Assembly: GCF_003997495.1 (NCBI RefSeq)
Contig: NZ_RZRU01000007.1
Span: 62,001 to 126,000 of the forward strand
Length of the DNA stretch: 64,000 nt
Reading direction: 5' to 3'
From: Mesorhizobium sp. M7A.F.Ca.US.008.03.1.1
GTDB lineage: Bacteria > Pseudomonadota > Alphaproteobacteria > Rhizobiales > Rhizobiaceae
Position numbers and translations under genes: made by a program. The notes below the pieces were generated by a model, which was not told the origin of the DNA, searched no databases, and was given only the letters and a program-made list of their open reading frames with translations. The stretch's first letter is position 1, and every line of letters begins with the position of its first letter. Positions 8,851 through 16,335 of the stretch are shown here, piece after piece.

Positions 8851-9738
8851 ATGAGCGACCGGCTGGTGCTGCTGGGCTCCAAGGGCGGCCCGGCGCTGCG
8901 GCCGGGTGGGCCGTGGCCGAGTTCGTCGCTGCTCGAGATCGGTGGGCGTACTGTCGTCGTCGACTGCGGACTTGGCGTCACGCGGGGCTTGGTCGATGCC
9001 GGCATCAGCCTGAAGGCGCTCGACCTGATCTTCATCACGCATCTGCATTCCGACCATGTGCTGGAACTGGGACCGCTGATCCACACCGCCTGGACGGCGG
9101 GTCTGGCGACGCCCGTCCACGTGTTCGGTCCGCCCGGCACGGATCATTATTGGCAGCGCTTTTGCCAGGCGATGGACTTCGACATCGAGATCCGCATCGT
9201 CGACGAGGGCCGGCCGGATATCCGCGAGCTGGTTTCGATCGTCGAATTCGGCGAAGGCCAGGTGGTCGAACAAGGCGGCTTGACGGTTTCGGCGCTGCGC
9301 GTCGAGCATCCGCCGGTGACCGACTGTTTTGCGCTGCGCTTCGAGCATGGCGCCAAAAGCGTGGTTTTCTCCGCCGATACGGCCTTTTATCCGCCGCTCG
9401 CCGATTTTGCCTGGGGCGCGGATATCCTGGTCCACGAAGCCATGCTGGAAGAAGGCATCGAGCGGCTGGTGGCCAGGACCGGAAATGGCGCGCGGCTGAA
9501 AGACCATCTGCTCGCCAGCCACAGCTTTGCCGAAGAGGCAGGCAGCATCGCCAGCGATGCCGGCGTCAGGCGACTGGTGCTCAATCATCTCATTCCGGCC
9601 GACGATCCCGGGATCGCCGATGCCGACTGGATAGCCGCTGTCAGGAAAACATGGGCCGGCGACTTGACGATCGCCCGCGACGGCCTTGTTGTGGGGTTAA
9701 GCAGCGCCAAAGCTGCAGCAGGAGAGGAAACCGCATGA
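8851..9738 (+). CDS. MBL-fold metallo-hydrolase in the homogentisate operon
   Basis: 295 residues. The metallo-beta-lactamase signature THLHSDH is at about residues 63-69, with further metal ligands expected in SVVFSADTAF and in the C-terminal LNHLIPAD. The N-terminal pattern LLGSKGGPALRPGGPWPSSS resembles RNase Z/arylsulfatase-like members of the superfamily. Its stop overlaps the start of the FAH gene as ATGA (9735-9738), so the two are translationally coupled. No MBL step exists in the textbook homogentisate pathway, so the substrate is unknown; an ester, lactone or thioester side product is a reasonable guess. Confidence 0.85.
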   Translation: MSDRLVLLGSKGGPALRPGGPWPSSSLLEIGGRTVVVDCGLGVTRGLVDAGISLKALDLIFITHLHSDHVLELGPLIHTAWTAGLATPVHVFGPPGTDHYWQRFCQAMDFDIEIRIVDEGRPDIRELVSIVEFGEGQVVEQGGLTVSALRVEHPPVTDCFALRFEHGAKSVVFSADTAFYPPLADFAWGADILVHEAMLEEGIERLVARTGNGARLKDHLLASHSFAEEAGSIASDAGVRRLVLNHLIPADDPGIADADWIAAVRKTWAGDLTIARDGLVVGLSSAKAAAGEETA

Positions 9739-10748
9739 AGCTTGCCACATTGAAGGACGGGACGCGCGACGGGAGACTCGTCGTCGTCTCGCGCGACCTG
9801 ACACGCTTCACCGACGCCTCGTTCCTGGTACGCACGCTGCAGGCGGCGCTCGACGACTGGCTGCGCATCGCCCCGCATCTCGCGACAATAGCGGAATCGC
9901 TTGAGAACAATGCGATGCCGGCGGAGCGCTTCCACGAGCATGACGCCCACTCGCCGCTGCCGCGCGCCTACCAATGGGCTGACGGCTCGGCCTATGTGAA
10001 CCATGTCGAACTGGTGCGGAAGGCGCGTGGCGCCGAGATGCCGGCGAGCTTCTGGACCGATCCGCTGATCTACCAAGGCGGCGCGGACGCCTTCATCCCG
10101 CCGCGTGATCCGATCCGCATGGCTGACGAGGCCTTCGGCATCGATATGGAGGCGGAGGTCGCTGTCGTCGTCGACGACGTGCCGATGGGCGCAAGCCTTG
10201 AGGAAGCGCGTGCCGCGATCCGGCTGGTGATGCTGGTCAACGACGTGACGCTGCGCGCGCTCACTGGGCCGGAGCTGGCGAAGGGATTTGGGTTTTTCCA
10301 GTCGAAGCCCTCCTCGGCGTTTTCGCCGGTCGCGGTGACGCCGGACGAACTGGGTGATGCCTGGGACGGCGGCAAGGTCAGCCTGCCGTTGCTCGCCGAT
10401 CTCAACGGCAAGCCGTTCGGCCGGGCCAATGCCGGTATCGACATGACTTTTGACTTTCCAGCGCTGATCGTTCACGCCGCGAAAACGCGGCCGCTGGCCG
10501 CCGGCACGATCATCGGTTCCGGCACCGTCTCCAACAAGCTCGACGGCGGGCCGGGCAAGCCCGTCTCGGCCGGCGGCGCCGGCTATTCCTGCATCGCCGA
10601 ATTGCGCATGATCGAGACCATTGTGTCAGGCGAACCCAAAACGCCGTTCCTGCGTTTCGGCGACACGGTGCGCATCGAGATGAAGGACAAGGCTGGGCAT
10701 TCGATCTTCGGCGCGATCGAGCAGAAGGTCGAGAAATACGAGAGATGA
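9735..10748 (+). CDS. Fumarylacetoacetase-family hydrolase
   Basis: 337 residues. It belongs to the FAH family and probably cleaves fumarylacetoacetate to fumarate and acetoacetate, the last step of tyrosine breakdown. The metal-binding acidic segment (IDMEAEVAVVVDDVP) and the GFGFFQSKPSSAFSP and IIGSGTVSNK motifs are visible. It is shorter than the eukaryotic enzyme and of the bacterial short type, so a fumarylpyruvate hydrolase role cannot be excluded by sequence. The position behind hmgA favours fumarylacetoacetase. ATG 9735 overlaps the preceding stop by 4 bp. Confidence 0.88.
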   Translation: MKLATLKDGTRDGRLVVVSRDLTRFTDASFLVRTLQAALDDWLRIAPHLATIAESLENNAMPAERFHEHDAHSPLPRAYQWADGSAYVNHVELVRKARGAEMPASFWTDPLIYQGGADAFIPPRDPIRMADEAFGIDMEAEVAVVVDDVPMGASLEEARAAIRLVMLVNDVTLRALTGPELAKGFGFFQSKPSSAFSPVAVTPDELGDAWDGGKVSLPLLADLNGKPFGRANAGIDMTFDFPALIVHAAKTRPLAAGTIIGSGTVSNKLDGGPGKPVSAGGAGYSCIAELRMIETIVSGEPKTPFLRFGDTVRIEMKDKAGHSIFGAIEQKVEKYER

Positions 10749-10752
10749 GGGC

Positions 10753-11040
10753 ATGACGGGGGTCTATCTGCTGGCTGGTGTCTGGGCGCTCGCCATACTG
10801 GCGGTCTTCATCCAGGCGTTCCGGCTGAGTTACCGCATCGAGGAGCGTTCGCCTGACCTGACCAACCGCAGCGGCTTTCCGCGCAAGGCAATGATGTTCC
10901 ACACCGTCACCAACATGAAAGTCGCGCGGGACGCGGAAACGCAGGGCATGCGGCGACGCATGAACGGGCTGCTGTTGATCGTTCTTGCCGGATTCGCGAT
11001 CATGGGGGCAGGCTTGCATCTGGTGCGGGCAGGGGGATGA
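10753..11040 (+). CDS. Small two-helix membrane protein
   Basis: 95 residues starting 4 bp after the FAH stop. Helices lie at about residues 4-25 and 71-90, separated by a basic, probably cytoplasmic loop rich in Arg and Met. The family is not recognised. The tight spacing makes it part of the hmgA operon and suggests membrane association of some function there, but nothing in the sequence indicates catalysis. Confidence 0.7.
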   Translation: MTGVYLLAGVWALAILAVFIQAFRLSYRIEERSPDLTNRSGFPRKAMMFHTVTNMKVARDAETQGMRRRMNGLLLIVLAGFAIMGAGLHLVRAGG

Positions 11041-11044
11041 TCTC

Positions 11045-11581
11045 GTGAACCTGCCTGACCATCTGCGCCGCATGGCGCGCAACAATCTCTGGTCGAACGA
11101 CCGGCTCTACCGCGCGGTGCTGTCGCTCGAGCCGGGTGAGTTCGAGCCGAACGCACCAGTTTCTTTCCGTCGATCAGGGCAACGCTCAACCACATATTGG
11201 CGGTCGATTATCCTCTATCTCGATTTTCTCGAGGAGGGTGGTTTCGGTGCTGCCGCCCATGACGACTTCGTGTCGTTCTACGAACCGGGGGAGTTGTTTG
11301 CCGCCCAGGTCGCAGCCGACCGCAGGCTGATCGCCTTCTGCGATGCCCTGTCGGAGAGCGATCTCGATCGCCGCGTCATCACCGACCGGCGTGAAGACGG
11401 CATGATCCCCGAGCGGATCGGCGACATCCTCGCCCATGTCTTCCTGCACGACATCCACCATCGCGGCCAGGTGCACGCGATGCTGTCGGGCACCTCGGTC
11501 AAGCCGCCGCAGCTTGACGAGTTCTTGCTCTATTATGATGCGAAGCTGAGGGAGAGAGAGGTCGAGCGGTTGGGTTTGTGA
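11045..11581 (+). CDS. DinB-like protein with two compensating frameshifts
   Basis: 178 residues from GTG 11045, with GGGGGATG upstream; ATG 11072 is an alternative. The helix-bundle pattern of the DinB/metal-dependent thiol-transferase superfamily is clear: NLPDHLRRMARNNLWSNDRL at the N-terminus and HVFLHDIHHRGQVHAML near the C-terminus, carrying two of the three metal-ligand histidines. About twenty residues encoded by 11153-11212 do not fit. The same bases read in another frame give the family-like TSFFPSIRATLNHILAVDY. One base seems lost near 11152 and one C gained at 11212-11213, so the frame is restored but the third His is missing. It is either a sequence error or a damaged protein. 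Some DinB-superfamily enzymes isomerise maleylpyruvate, relevant because the operon lacks maleylacetoacetate isomerase. Confidence 0.75.
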   Translation: MNLPDHLRRMARNNLWSNDRLYRAVLSLEPGEFEPNAPVSFRRSGQRSTTYWRSIILYLDFLEEGGFGAAAHDDFVSFYEPGELFAAQVAADRRLIAFCDALSESDLDRRVITDRREDGMIPERIGDILAHVFLHDIHHRGQVHAMLSGTSVKPPQLDEFLLYYDAKLREREVERLGL

Positions 11582-11600
11582 GAGCGACTTGTCTCGCTAA

Positions 11601-11978
11601 TCATCCCAGAGCGACATCATAACGGGCAAAATGCGGGTCGGATGTAAGGATTGCTAGTTTCTCCATTTGCGCCTGCGCGATCAGCAGTCTGTCGAACGGA
11701 TCACCGTGATGATGGGGTAGGCTGCTGACGGCGTCCGCATGCTGCAAAGTGACTGCAAGTGGCTGAAATTGCATTCTGGGAAGCAGCGTTGGCAGATCGT
11801 CCGGCGCGTTGAGTTTTCCGATTGAACGTTTGATGGCAATTTCCCAGACGCTTGCCGCGCTCGCGAACACCACCGCTTCCGAAGCCAAGATAGCGCGGTG
11901 GTGCTGGCTGAGACGTGGATCGTCTGAAATTGACCACAGGATGATATGCGTGTCGGCAAGAAACGGGCCGACCGTCAT
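11601..11978 (-). CDS. PIN-domain toxin, VapC type
   Basis: 125 residues from ATG 11978, which overlaps the antitoxin stop as ATGA; an in-frame ATG six codons upstream is less likely. PIN acidic residues are visible in FLADTHIILW, ASVWEIAIK and GDPFDRLLIAQA, and the final SDPHFARYDV is typical. Such proteins are Mg-dependent endoribonucleases held inactive by the partner antitoxin. The pair sits between the hmgA operon and hppD, interrupting the tyrosine-degradation block, which suggests later acquisition. Confidence 0.9.
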   Translation of the reverse strand: MTVGPFLADTHIILWSISDDPRLSQHHRAILASEAVVFASAASVWEIAIKRSIGKLNAPDDLPTLLPRMQFQPLAVTLQHADAVSSLPHHHGDPFDRLLIAQAQMEKLAILTSDPHFARYDVALG

Positions 11979-12220
11979 TTCACGTACTCGTCCCATTCGG
12001 GACCAAGTTCATCAAAATCGTCCGCAATCCAAATCTTGCCCTTCAAGGCGCCAATACGCGGCAGTGGTTCGGCCGCTACTGGCGGTACGATGCGCGCGGC
12101 CACCTTGCCGTGGCGTGTGAGAACGATCTCCTCGCCGGCTTCCGCGCGGCTGACGAGTTCCGACAATTTGGCCTTGGCCTCGGCGATGGAAACATTCACG
12201 GCGCGATCCTTTTTGACCAT
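11975..12220 (-). CDS. Phd/YefM-type antitoxin
   Basis: 81 residues. The N-terminal Phd fold is plain (VNVSIAEAKAKLSELVSRAE, then GEEIVLTRHGKVAARIVP), followed by an acidic C-terminal tail (IADDFDELGPEWDEYVK) of the kind that wraps the PIN toxin. It is translated first and overlaps the toxin by 4 bp. Autoregulation is expected; the start codon lies inside an AT-rich stretch with GACC/GGTC half-sites and two ATAATT repeats (12215-12240). Confidence 0.9.
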   Translation of the reverse strand: MVKKDRAVNVSIAEAKAKLSELVSRAEAGEEIVLTRHGKVAARIVPPVAAEPLPRIGALKGKIWIADDFDELGPEWDEYVK

Positions 12221-12240
12221 AATTTAGGTCATAATTGGTC
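12215..12240 (-). promoter_or_regulatory. AT-rich control region of the toxin-antitoxin pair
   Basis: GACC and GGTC half-sites with two ATAATT direct repeats overlap and precede the antitoxin start (ATG 12220). Composition is markedly more AT-rich than surroundings. Likely promoter plus autoregulatory operator; the repeat is imperfect, so the exact site is uncertain. Confidence 0.4.
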
Positions 12241-12269
12241 GCGCCGCAAGAAGCCCGGTTTGAATCTAC

Positions 12270-13382
12270 CTACTCCGCCGCCTGAACCTTGATCACCCCG
12301 CGCTTGATCTGGTCCTGCTCGATTGATTCAAACAGCGCGCGGAAATTGCCCTCGCCAAAGCCTTCGTCGCCCTTGCGCTGTATGAACTCGAAGAAGATCG
12401 GCCCGATCACGGTCTTCGAAAAGATCTGCAAAAGGATCTTGGTCATGCCGCCATCGACGACGCCTTCGCCATCGATCAGGATGCCGTGCTTCTTCATCCG
12501 CTCGATCGGTTCGTCATGGCCGTTCACGCGGTCATACGACATGTCGTAGTAGGTCTCCGGCGGGCCCGGCATGAACTTCAGCCCGTTCTCGGCAAGTCTG
12601 TGGGTGGCGGCGTAGATCTCGTCGGTGCCGACAGCGATATGCTGAATGCCCTCGCCATTGTACTTCTTCAGATACTCGGCGATCTGGCTGGTCTCGTCCT
12701 TGGACTCGTTCAGCGGAATGCGGATCTTGCCGCAGGGCGAGGTGATGGCGCGGCTCACCAGGCCGGTGATCTTGCCGTCGATGTCGAAGAAATGGATCTG
12801 CTTGAAGCCGAACAGATTGCGGTAGAAATCCCACCATTTGTCCATCTGGCCGCGATAGACATTGTGGGTCAGGTGATCGAGGTAATAAAAGCCGACGCCT
12901 TCCGGCCGTGGGTCGCGCGCGCCCAGCCATTCGAACTCGGCATCATAGGCCGAACCATTCTTGCCATAGGTCTCGACGAAATAGAGCAGCGAGCCGCCAA
13001 TGCCGACGATTGCCGGCACATCCAGCGCCTTGTCGTCGCCCTCGTAAGGGGTGGCGCCCTTGGCCACGGCGTGGTCGAAGGCATGCCTGGCGTCAACCAC
13101 CCGCCAGGCCATCGAGGCGGCACAGGGGCCATGCTTGTCGACGAATTTCATCGCATGCGAACCGGGCTCGGCATTGACGACATAGTTGATGTCGCCCTGG
13201 CGCCAGACCGTGATGTCCTTCGTGCGGTGCTTGGCCACCGCCACATAGCCCATGCGGGTGAACAGTTCGGCCAGTTTCTGCGGCTCCGGATGCGCGAACT
13301 CGACGAACTCGAAACCATCGGTGCCGGCCGGGTTGTCCTTGCTGATCGTGGCGGGCGGTGCGTCGTGCGGGAAGGGACCCAT
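12270..13382 (-). CDS. hppD: 4-hydroxyphenylpyruvate dioxygenase
   Basis: 370 residues. It converts 4-hydroxyphenylpyruvate to homogentisate with Fe(II) and O2, supplying HmgA. Metal ligands are readable as His in YLDHLTHNVY, His in GIQHIAVGTDEI and Glu in FFEFIQRKGDEGFGEGNF. The N-terminal half (GFEFVEFAHPEP) shows the duplicated vicinal-oxygen-chelate fold. It is transcribed divergently from an Lrp/AsnC regulator 138 bp away, with palindromes between them. It is separated from hmgA by the toxin-antitoxin pair. Confidence 0.96.
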   Translation of the reverse strand: MGPFPHDAPPATISKDNPAGTDGFEFVEFAHPEPQKLAELFTRMGYVAVAKHRTKDITVWRQGDINYVVNAEPGSHAMKFVDKHGPCAASMAWRVVDARHAFDHAVAKGATPYEGDDKALDVPAIVGIGGSLLYFVETYGKNGSAYDAEFEWLGARDPRPEGVGFYYLDHLTHNVYRGQMDKWWDFYRNLFGFKQIHFFDIDGKITGLVSRAITSPCGKIRIPLNESKDETSQIAEYLKKYNGEGIQHIAVGTDEIYAATHRLAENGLKFMPGPPETYYDMSYDRVNGHDEPIERMKKHGILIDGEGVVDGGMTKILLQIFSKTVIGPIFFEFIQRKGDEGFGEGNFRALFESIEQDQIKRGVIKVQAAE

Positions 13383-13462
13383 GATATTCCTCCGAAGCTG
13401 GCCTAGTCTGAAAGGGCCATCCGACGCCCATCATAGCGCGGACGAGGTGCATGGTGCTTGCA

Positions 13463-13476
13463 TTCAAACGCTTGAA
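13463..13476. promoter_or_regulatory. Palindrome between hppD and the Lrp-type regulator
   Basis: TTCAAACGCTTGAA is a 14-bp inverted repeat with one mismatched pair (TTCAARCGYTTGAA). It lies 81 bp upstream of hppD and 45 bp upstream of the regulator, a fitting place for the Lrp/AsnC protein. Confidence 0.55.
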
Positions 13477-13485
13477 ATGACCATC

Positions 13486-13506
13486 TCATGCGTGAAGCGT
13501 GCATGA
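13486..13506. promoter_or_regulatory. Second inverted repeat upstream of the Lrp-type regulator
   Basis: TCATGC (13486-13491) and GCATGA (13501-13506) are perfect 6-bp arms around a 9-bp spacer. The spacing of about 1.5 helical turns between centres is compatible with cooperative Lrp-type binding together with 13463-13476. Confidence 0.4.
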
Positions 13507-13520
13507 TGAGAGATAAAACC

Positions 13521-13988
13521 ATGGATGAGACGCGCATTGATCAGTTCGACCGCAAGATACTGGCGCTATTGCAGGGGGATGCGCGGCTGACCAACAACGA
13601 TCTTTCGGAGCGGGTAAACCTGTCGGCGTCGCAATGCTCGCGCCGCCGCCAGCGGCTCGAGGAAGACGGCTTTATCAAGGGCTATCGCGCCGTTCTCGAC
13701 CGCGACAAGCTCGGTTTTTCCCTGGTCAACGTCATTTCGGTCACGCTCGCCACGCACAACCGCGACAATGCGCGGCGCTTCGGCGAACTGGTGGCGCGGC
13801 TGCCTGAGGTGCAGGAAGCGCACGCGCTGACCGGCGAGATGGATTACATCCTGAAAGTGGTGACGCCGGATCTCAAATCATTGTCGGAATTCGTCAATGG
13901 CGTCCTCTTGCCGCACGAATCCGTGCAGCATGTGAAGACGGCGATCGTGCTTGAGACACTCAAGGAAACCGACGCGCTGCCGATCTAA
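13521..13988 (+). CDS. Lrp/AsnC-family transcriptional regulator of hppD
   Basis: 155 residues from ATG 13521; ATGs at 13503 and 13506 would add a few residues. The N-terminal helix-turn-helix (IDQFDRKILALLQGDARLTN, then LSASQCSRRRQRLEEDGFI) is followed by the RAM/AsnC ligand domain with EAHALTGEMDYILKVVTPDL. Divergent placement to hppD suggests aromatic-amino-acid-dependent control, as for AsnC-type regulators beside hpd in other proteobacteria (known pattern; ligand inferred). Confidence 0.92.
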   Translation: MDETRIDQFDRKILALLQGDARLTNNDLSERVNLSASQCSRRRQRLEEDGFIKGYRAVLDRDKLGFSLVNVISVTLATHNRDNARRFGELVARLPEVQEAHALTGEMDYILKVVTPDLKSLSEFVNGVLLPHESVQHVKTAIVLETLKETDALPI

Positions 13989-14000
13989 ATCTTGGGCGAA

Positions 14001-14339
14001 TCAACCCTTCGACTGTTGGATCAGCCCATAGAGATTGGTGCAGCGGGCGCCGGAGCGGCAATAGGCGAAGACCGGGCCATCGAGTTCGTCGAGCGCTTCG
14101 GCCTGATCCTCGACATTCCCGGCGGTGATCTGGCCGCTGATCACCGGAATGTAGCGGAAAGCGAGCCCTGCGGCTTCGACCGCTGCCTTGACGGTGTCGG
14201 CAGACGGCTGGCCGGGCTGTTCGTCATCGGGCCGGTTGCAGATGACGCTCTTGAAGCCGGCTTCCTTGATGGCGGCGACGTCCTCAGGCTGGATCTGGCC
14301 CGAAACCGAATAGTCCTCGCTGATTTCGCGGTATTCCAT
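14001..14339 (-). CDS. TIGR01244-type sulfur transferase/phosphatase-like protein
   Basis: 112 residues, a single domain. The C-terminal loop YCRSGARC is a rhodanese-like active-site Cys loop (C-R-S-G-x-R), on a dual-specificity-phosphatase-like fold with the GFKSVICNRPDDE start and QPSADTVKAAVEAAGL segments typical of this family (also seen fused to beta-lactamase-like domains in Blh/BigR-regulated sulfide oxidation proteins). The biochemical role is uncertain. It is convergent with the regulator upstream (12-bp gap) and lies before the metal transporter terminator. Confidence 0.82.
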   Translation of the reverse strand: MEYREISEDYSVSGQIQPEDVAAIKEAGFKSVICNRPDDEQPGQPSADTVKAAVEAAGLAFRYIPVISGQITAGNVEDQAEALDELDGPVFAYCRSGARCTNLYGLIQQSKG

Positions 14340-14443
14340 GGCAGCATCCTCGCAAACTGGTCAGGTGTCAGTCTTGCCACTCCCCGACATTGGCGGCAAT
14401 CCGTACCGAAGGAATTCTCTGCCAAATAGACATTGCGTGCCAG

Positions 14444-14476
14444 AAAATCCAACCGGGCCGATGCGGCCCGGCTGGA
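14444..14476 (-). terminator. Rho-independent terminator of the metal ABC operon
   Basis: On the minus strand a near-perfect 13-bp stem (TCCAGCCGGGCCG, loop CAT, CGGCCCGGTTGGA) is followed by TTTT. It lies 13 bp after the substrate-binding gene stop. Confidence 0.85.
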
Positions 14477-14489
14477 CAATCCTTCAAAC

Positions 14490-15431
14490 TCAGCTGCCGA
14501 GAATGGCGCCTTTGATCTGACGGATGTTGTTGTGCATCATGTCGATATAGGTCGCGGCCGGGCCGTCGGGCTGCGACAGCGCGTCCGAATAGAGTGTGCC
14601 GCCCACCTTGATGCCGGTTTCGCTGGCGATCTGCTCGATCAGGCGCGGGTTGGTGATGTTCTCGACGAAGATCGCAGCCGCCTTGTCCTGCTTTACCTGA
14701 TTGACCAGCTTGGCGACGTCGGCGGCGGATGGTTCAGAGTCGGTCGAGATGCCTTGCGGGGCGAGGAAGGTCAGGCCGTATGCGTGTTCGAAATAGCCGA
14801 AGGCGTCATGCGAGGTGATGACGACGCGCTTGCTCTCCGGGATCGAGGCGATCGCCGCTTTCACTTCACCTTCAACCGCGTCGAGCTTCTTCGTGTAGGC
14901 GGCGGCATTGGTCTGGTAGCTGACGCAGCCTTCCGAATCGGCCGCGCAGAAGGCCTCGGCGATGTTCTTCACATAGATCCTGGCATTGGCGATCGACTGG
15001 AATGCGTGCGGATCGGTGACTGTCTTGCCGCCGCCGGTGCCGGCGCCTTCGGCTGCATCGGCGTCGGCGAATTCAGGCTTGAAATCGATCGGCGTCACGC
15101 CTTTGGTCAAGGTGACGATCGAGGCCTTGGTGGCGCTGGCTTCGACCAGCCGCTGCAGGAAACCTTCGAAATGCAGGCCGTTGACCAGCACGATGTCGGC
15201 CTTGGCCATGGCCACCGCATCGGCCGGGCTCGGCTCATAAACGTGGGCGTCGCCGTCTGGCCCGACGATGGTGGTGACATCGATGCGGTCGCCGCCGACA
15301 TTTTTGGCGAAATCGGCAATGACGGTGAAGCTGGCGACCACTTTTAGCGGCGCCGCGAAGGCCGACGATGCGCCAAAGGCGGTTAATGTTATAACGCTCA
15401 TCGCCACGGCGGCATGGATCGATTTCAGCAT
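14490..15431 (-). CDS. Zinc-type ABC transporter substrate-binding protein
   Basis: 313 residues with a Sec signal peptide (cleavage near AFAAPLK), so it is periplasmic. It is a cluster A-I metal-binding protein. The four ligands are readable by position: His63 (DAHVYEPSP), His142 (DPHAFQS), His208 (ITSHDAFGYF) and Asp283 (LYSDALS). Three His plus Asp is the zinc-type set (as in TroA/AztC, from memory), whereas manganese-type proteins have Glu at the third place. The usual His-rich loop of ZnuA is absent; the loop around 120-137 is acidic and Gly-rich. It is the last gene of the operon, 28 bp after the permease. ATG 15431 has GGAGACCC upstream. Confidence 0.9.
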   Translation of the reverse strand: MLKSIHAAVAMSVITLTAFGASSAFAAPLKVVASFTVIADFAKNVGGDRIDVTTIVGPDGDAHVYEPSPADAVAMAKADIVLVNGLHFEGFLQRLVEASATKASIVTLTKGVTPIDFKPEFADADAAEGAGTGGGKTVTDPHAFQSIANARIYVKNIAEAFCAADSEGCVSYQTNAAAYTKKLDAVEGEVKAAIASIPESKRVVITSHDAFGYFEHAYGLTFLAPQGISTDSEPSAADVAKLVNQVKQDKAAAIFVENITNPRLIEQIASETGIKVGGTLYSDALSQPDGPAATYIDMMHNNIRQIKGAILGS

Positions 15432-15459
15432 AGACGGGTCTCCTTTTTGGGGCGGGGGA

Positions 15460-16335
15460 TCAGGCCGTTCTGTGACGGTGGTGGATGATGCGTGCGCGCA
15501 GAATACCGCGCGTGCCAAACAGGATGGAGGCGAAATAGACGACGCCGGCCGACAGGATGATGGCCGGGCCGGACGGCAGCGACGCGTGATAGGACAAAAG
15601 CAGCCCGGCGACGCAGGATGCGAAGCCGATCAGCACCGCCAGCACGCACATCGGCTCGACGCGCACTGTCCAGAAGCGGGCGGCCGCAGCCGGCAGCATC
15701 ATCAGCCCAACCGACAGAAGCGTGCCGAGTGCCTGGAAGCCGCCGACAAGGTTGAGCACGACAAGACCGAGGAAGATGAAGTGCACCGGACTGCCGAGCC
15801 GGCTGACCGAGCGCAGGAACAGCGGGTCGAGGCATTCGGCGACCAGTGCCCGCCAGAAGATGGCAAGGCTGACCAGCGTCACCGCGACGATGCCGCCGAT
15901 CAGCGTCAGCGCTTCATCGTTGAGCGCCAGCACGGTGCCGAACAGCACATGCATGAGATCGACGCTGGAACCGCGGATCGACACCATAAGCACACCGATG
16001 GCGAGCGAAATCAGATAGAACGCAGCCATCGAGGCGTCTTCGCGCTGGATGGTGAAGCGCGAGACGGCGCCGGCGCCGAGCGCGACGATGACGCCGGCGA
16101 TCAGGCCGCCGATGGTCATAGGCAGGATTTCCAGCCCGTAGAACAGGAAGCCGGCGGCGGCACCCGGCAGGATGGCATGCGCCATGGCGTCGCCCGACAG
16201 GCTCATCCGCCGCAGCATCAGGAAGACGCCGATCGGGCAGGCGCCGAGCGACAGCATCAGCGAACCGATCAGGGCCCGCTGCATGAAGCCGAAATCAGCG
16301 AAGGGCGCGATGAAAAGACCGTAAAGCGTATCCAT
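15460..16335 (-). CDS. Metal ABC transporter permease (ABC-3 family)
   Basis: 291 residues with about eight or nine membrane helices and the ABC-3 family signature around GDAMAHAILPGAAAGFLFYG and LLSVGLMMLPAAAARFW. It forms the inner-membrane channel for the metal delivered by the periplasmic binding protein. Its ATG shares a base with the stop of the ATPase gene (TGATG at 16333-16337), so translation is coupled. The C-terminus is short and basic with several His (RIIHHRHRTA). Confidence 0.93.
   Translation of the reverse strand: MDTLYGLFIAPFADFGFMQRALIGSLMLSLGACPIGVFLMLRRMSLSGDAMAHAILPGAAAGFLFYGLEILPMTIGGLIAGVIVALGAGAVSRFTIQREDASMAAFYLISLAIGVLMVSIRGSSVDLMHVLFGTVLALNDEALTLIGGIVAVTLVSLAIFWRALVAECLDPLFLRSVSRLGSPVHFIFLGLVVLNLVGGFQALGTLLSVGLMMLPAAAARFWTVRVEPMCVLAVLIGFASCVAGLLLSYHASLPSGPAIILSAGVVYFASILFGTRGILRARIIHHRHRTA

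Noticed and set aside
10985..11044. Longer start for the DinB-like protein
   Set aside because: Would overlap the upstream membrane-protein gene and adds residues without family similarity; GTG 11045 begins the conserved NLPDHL segment.
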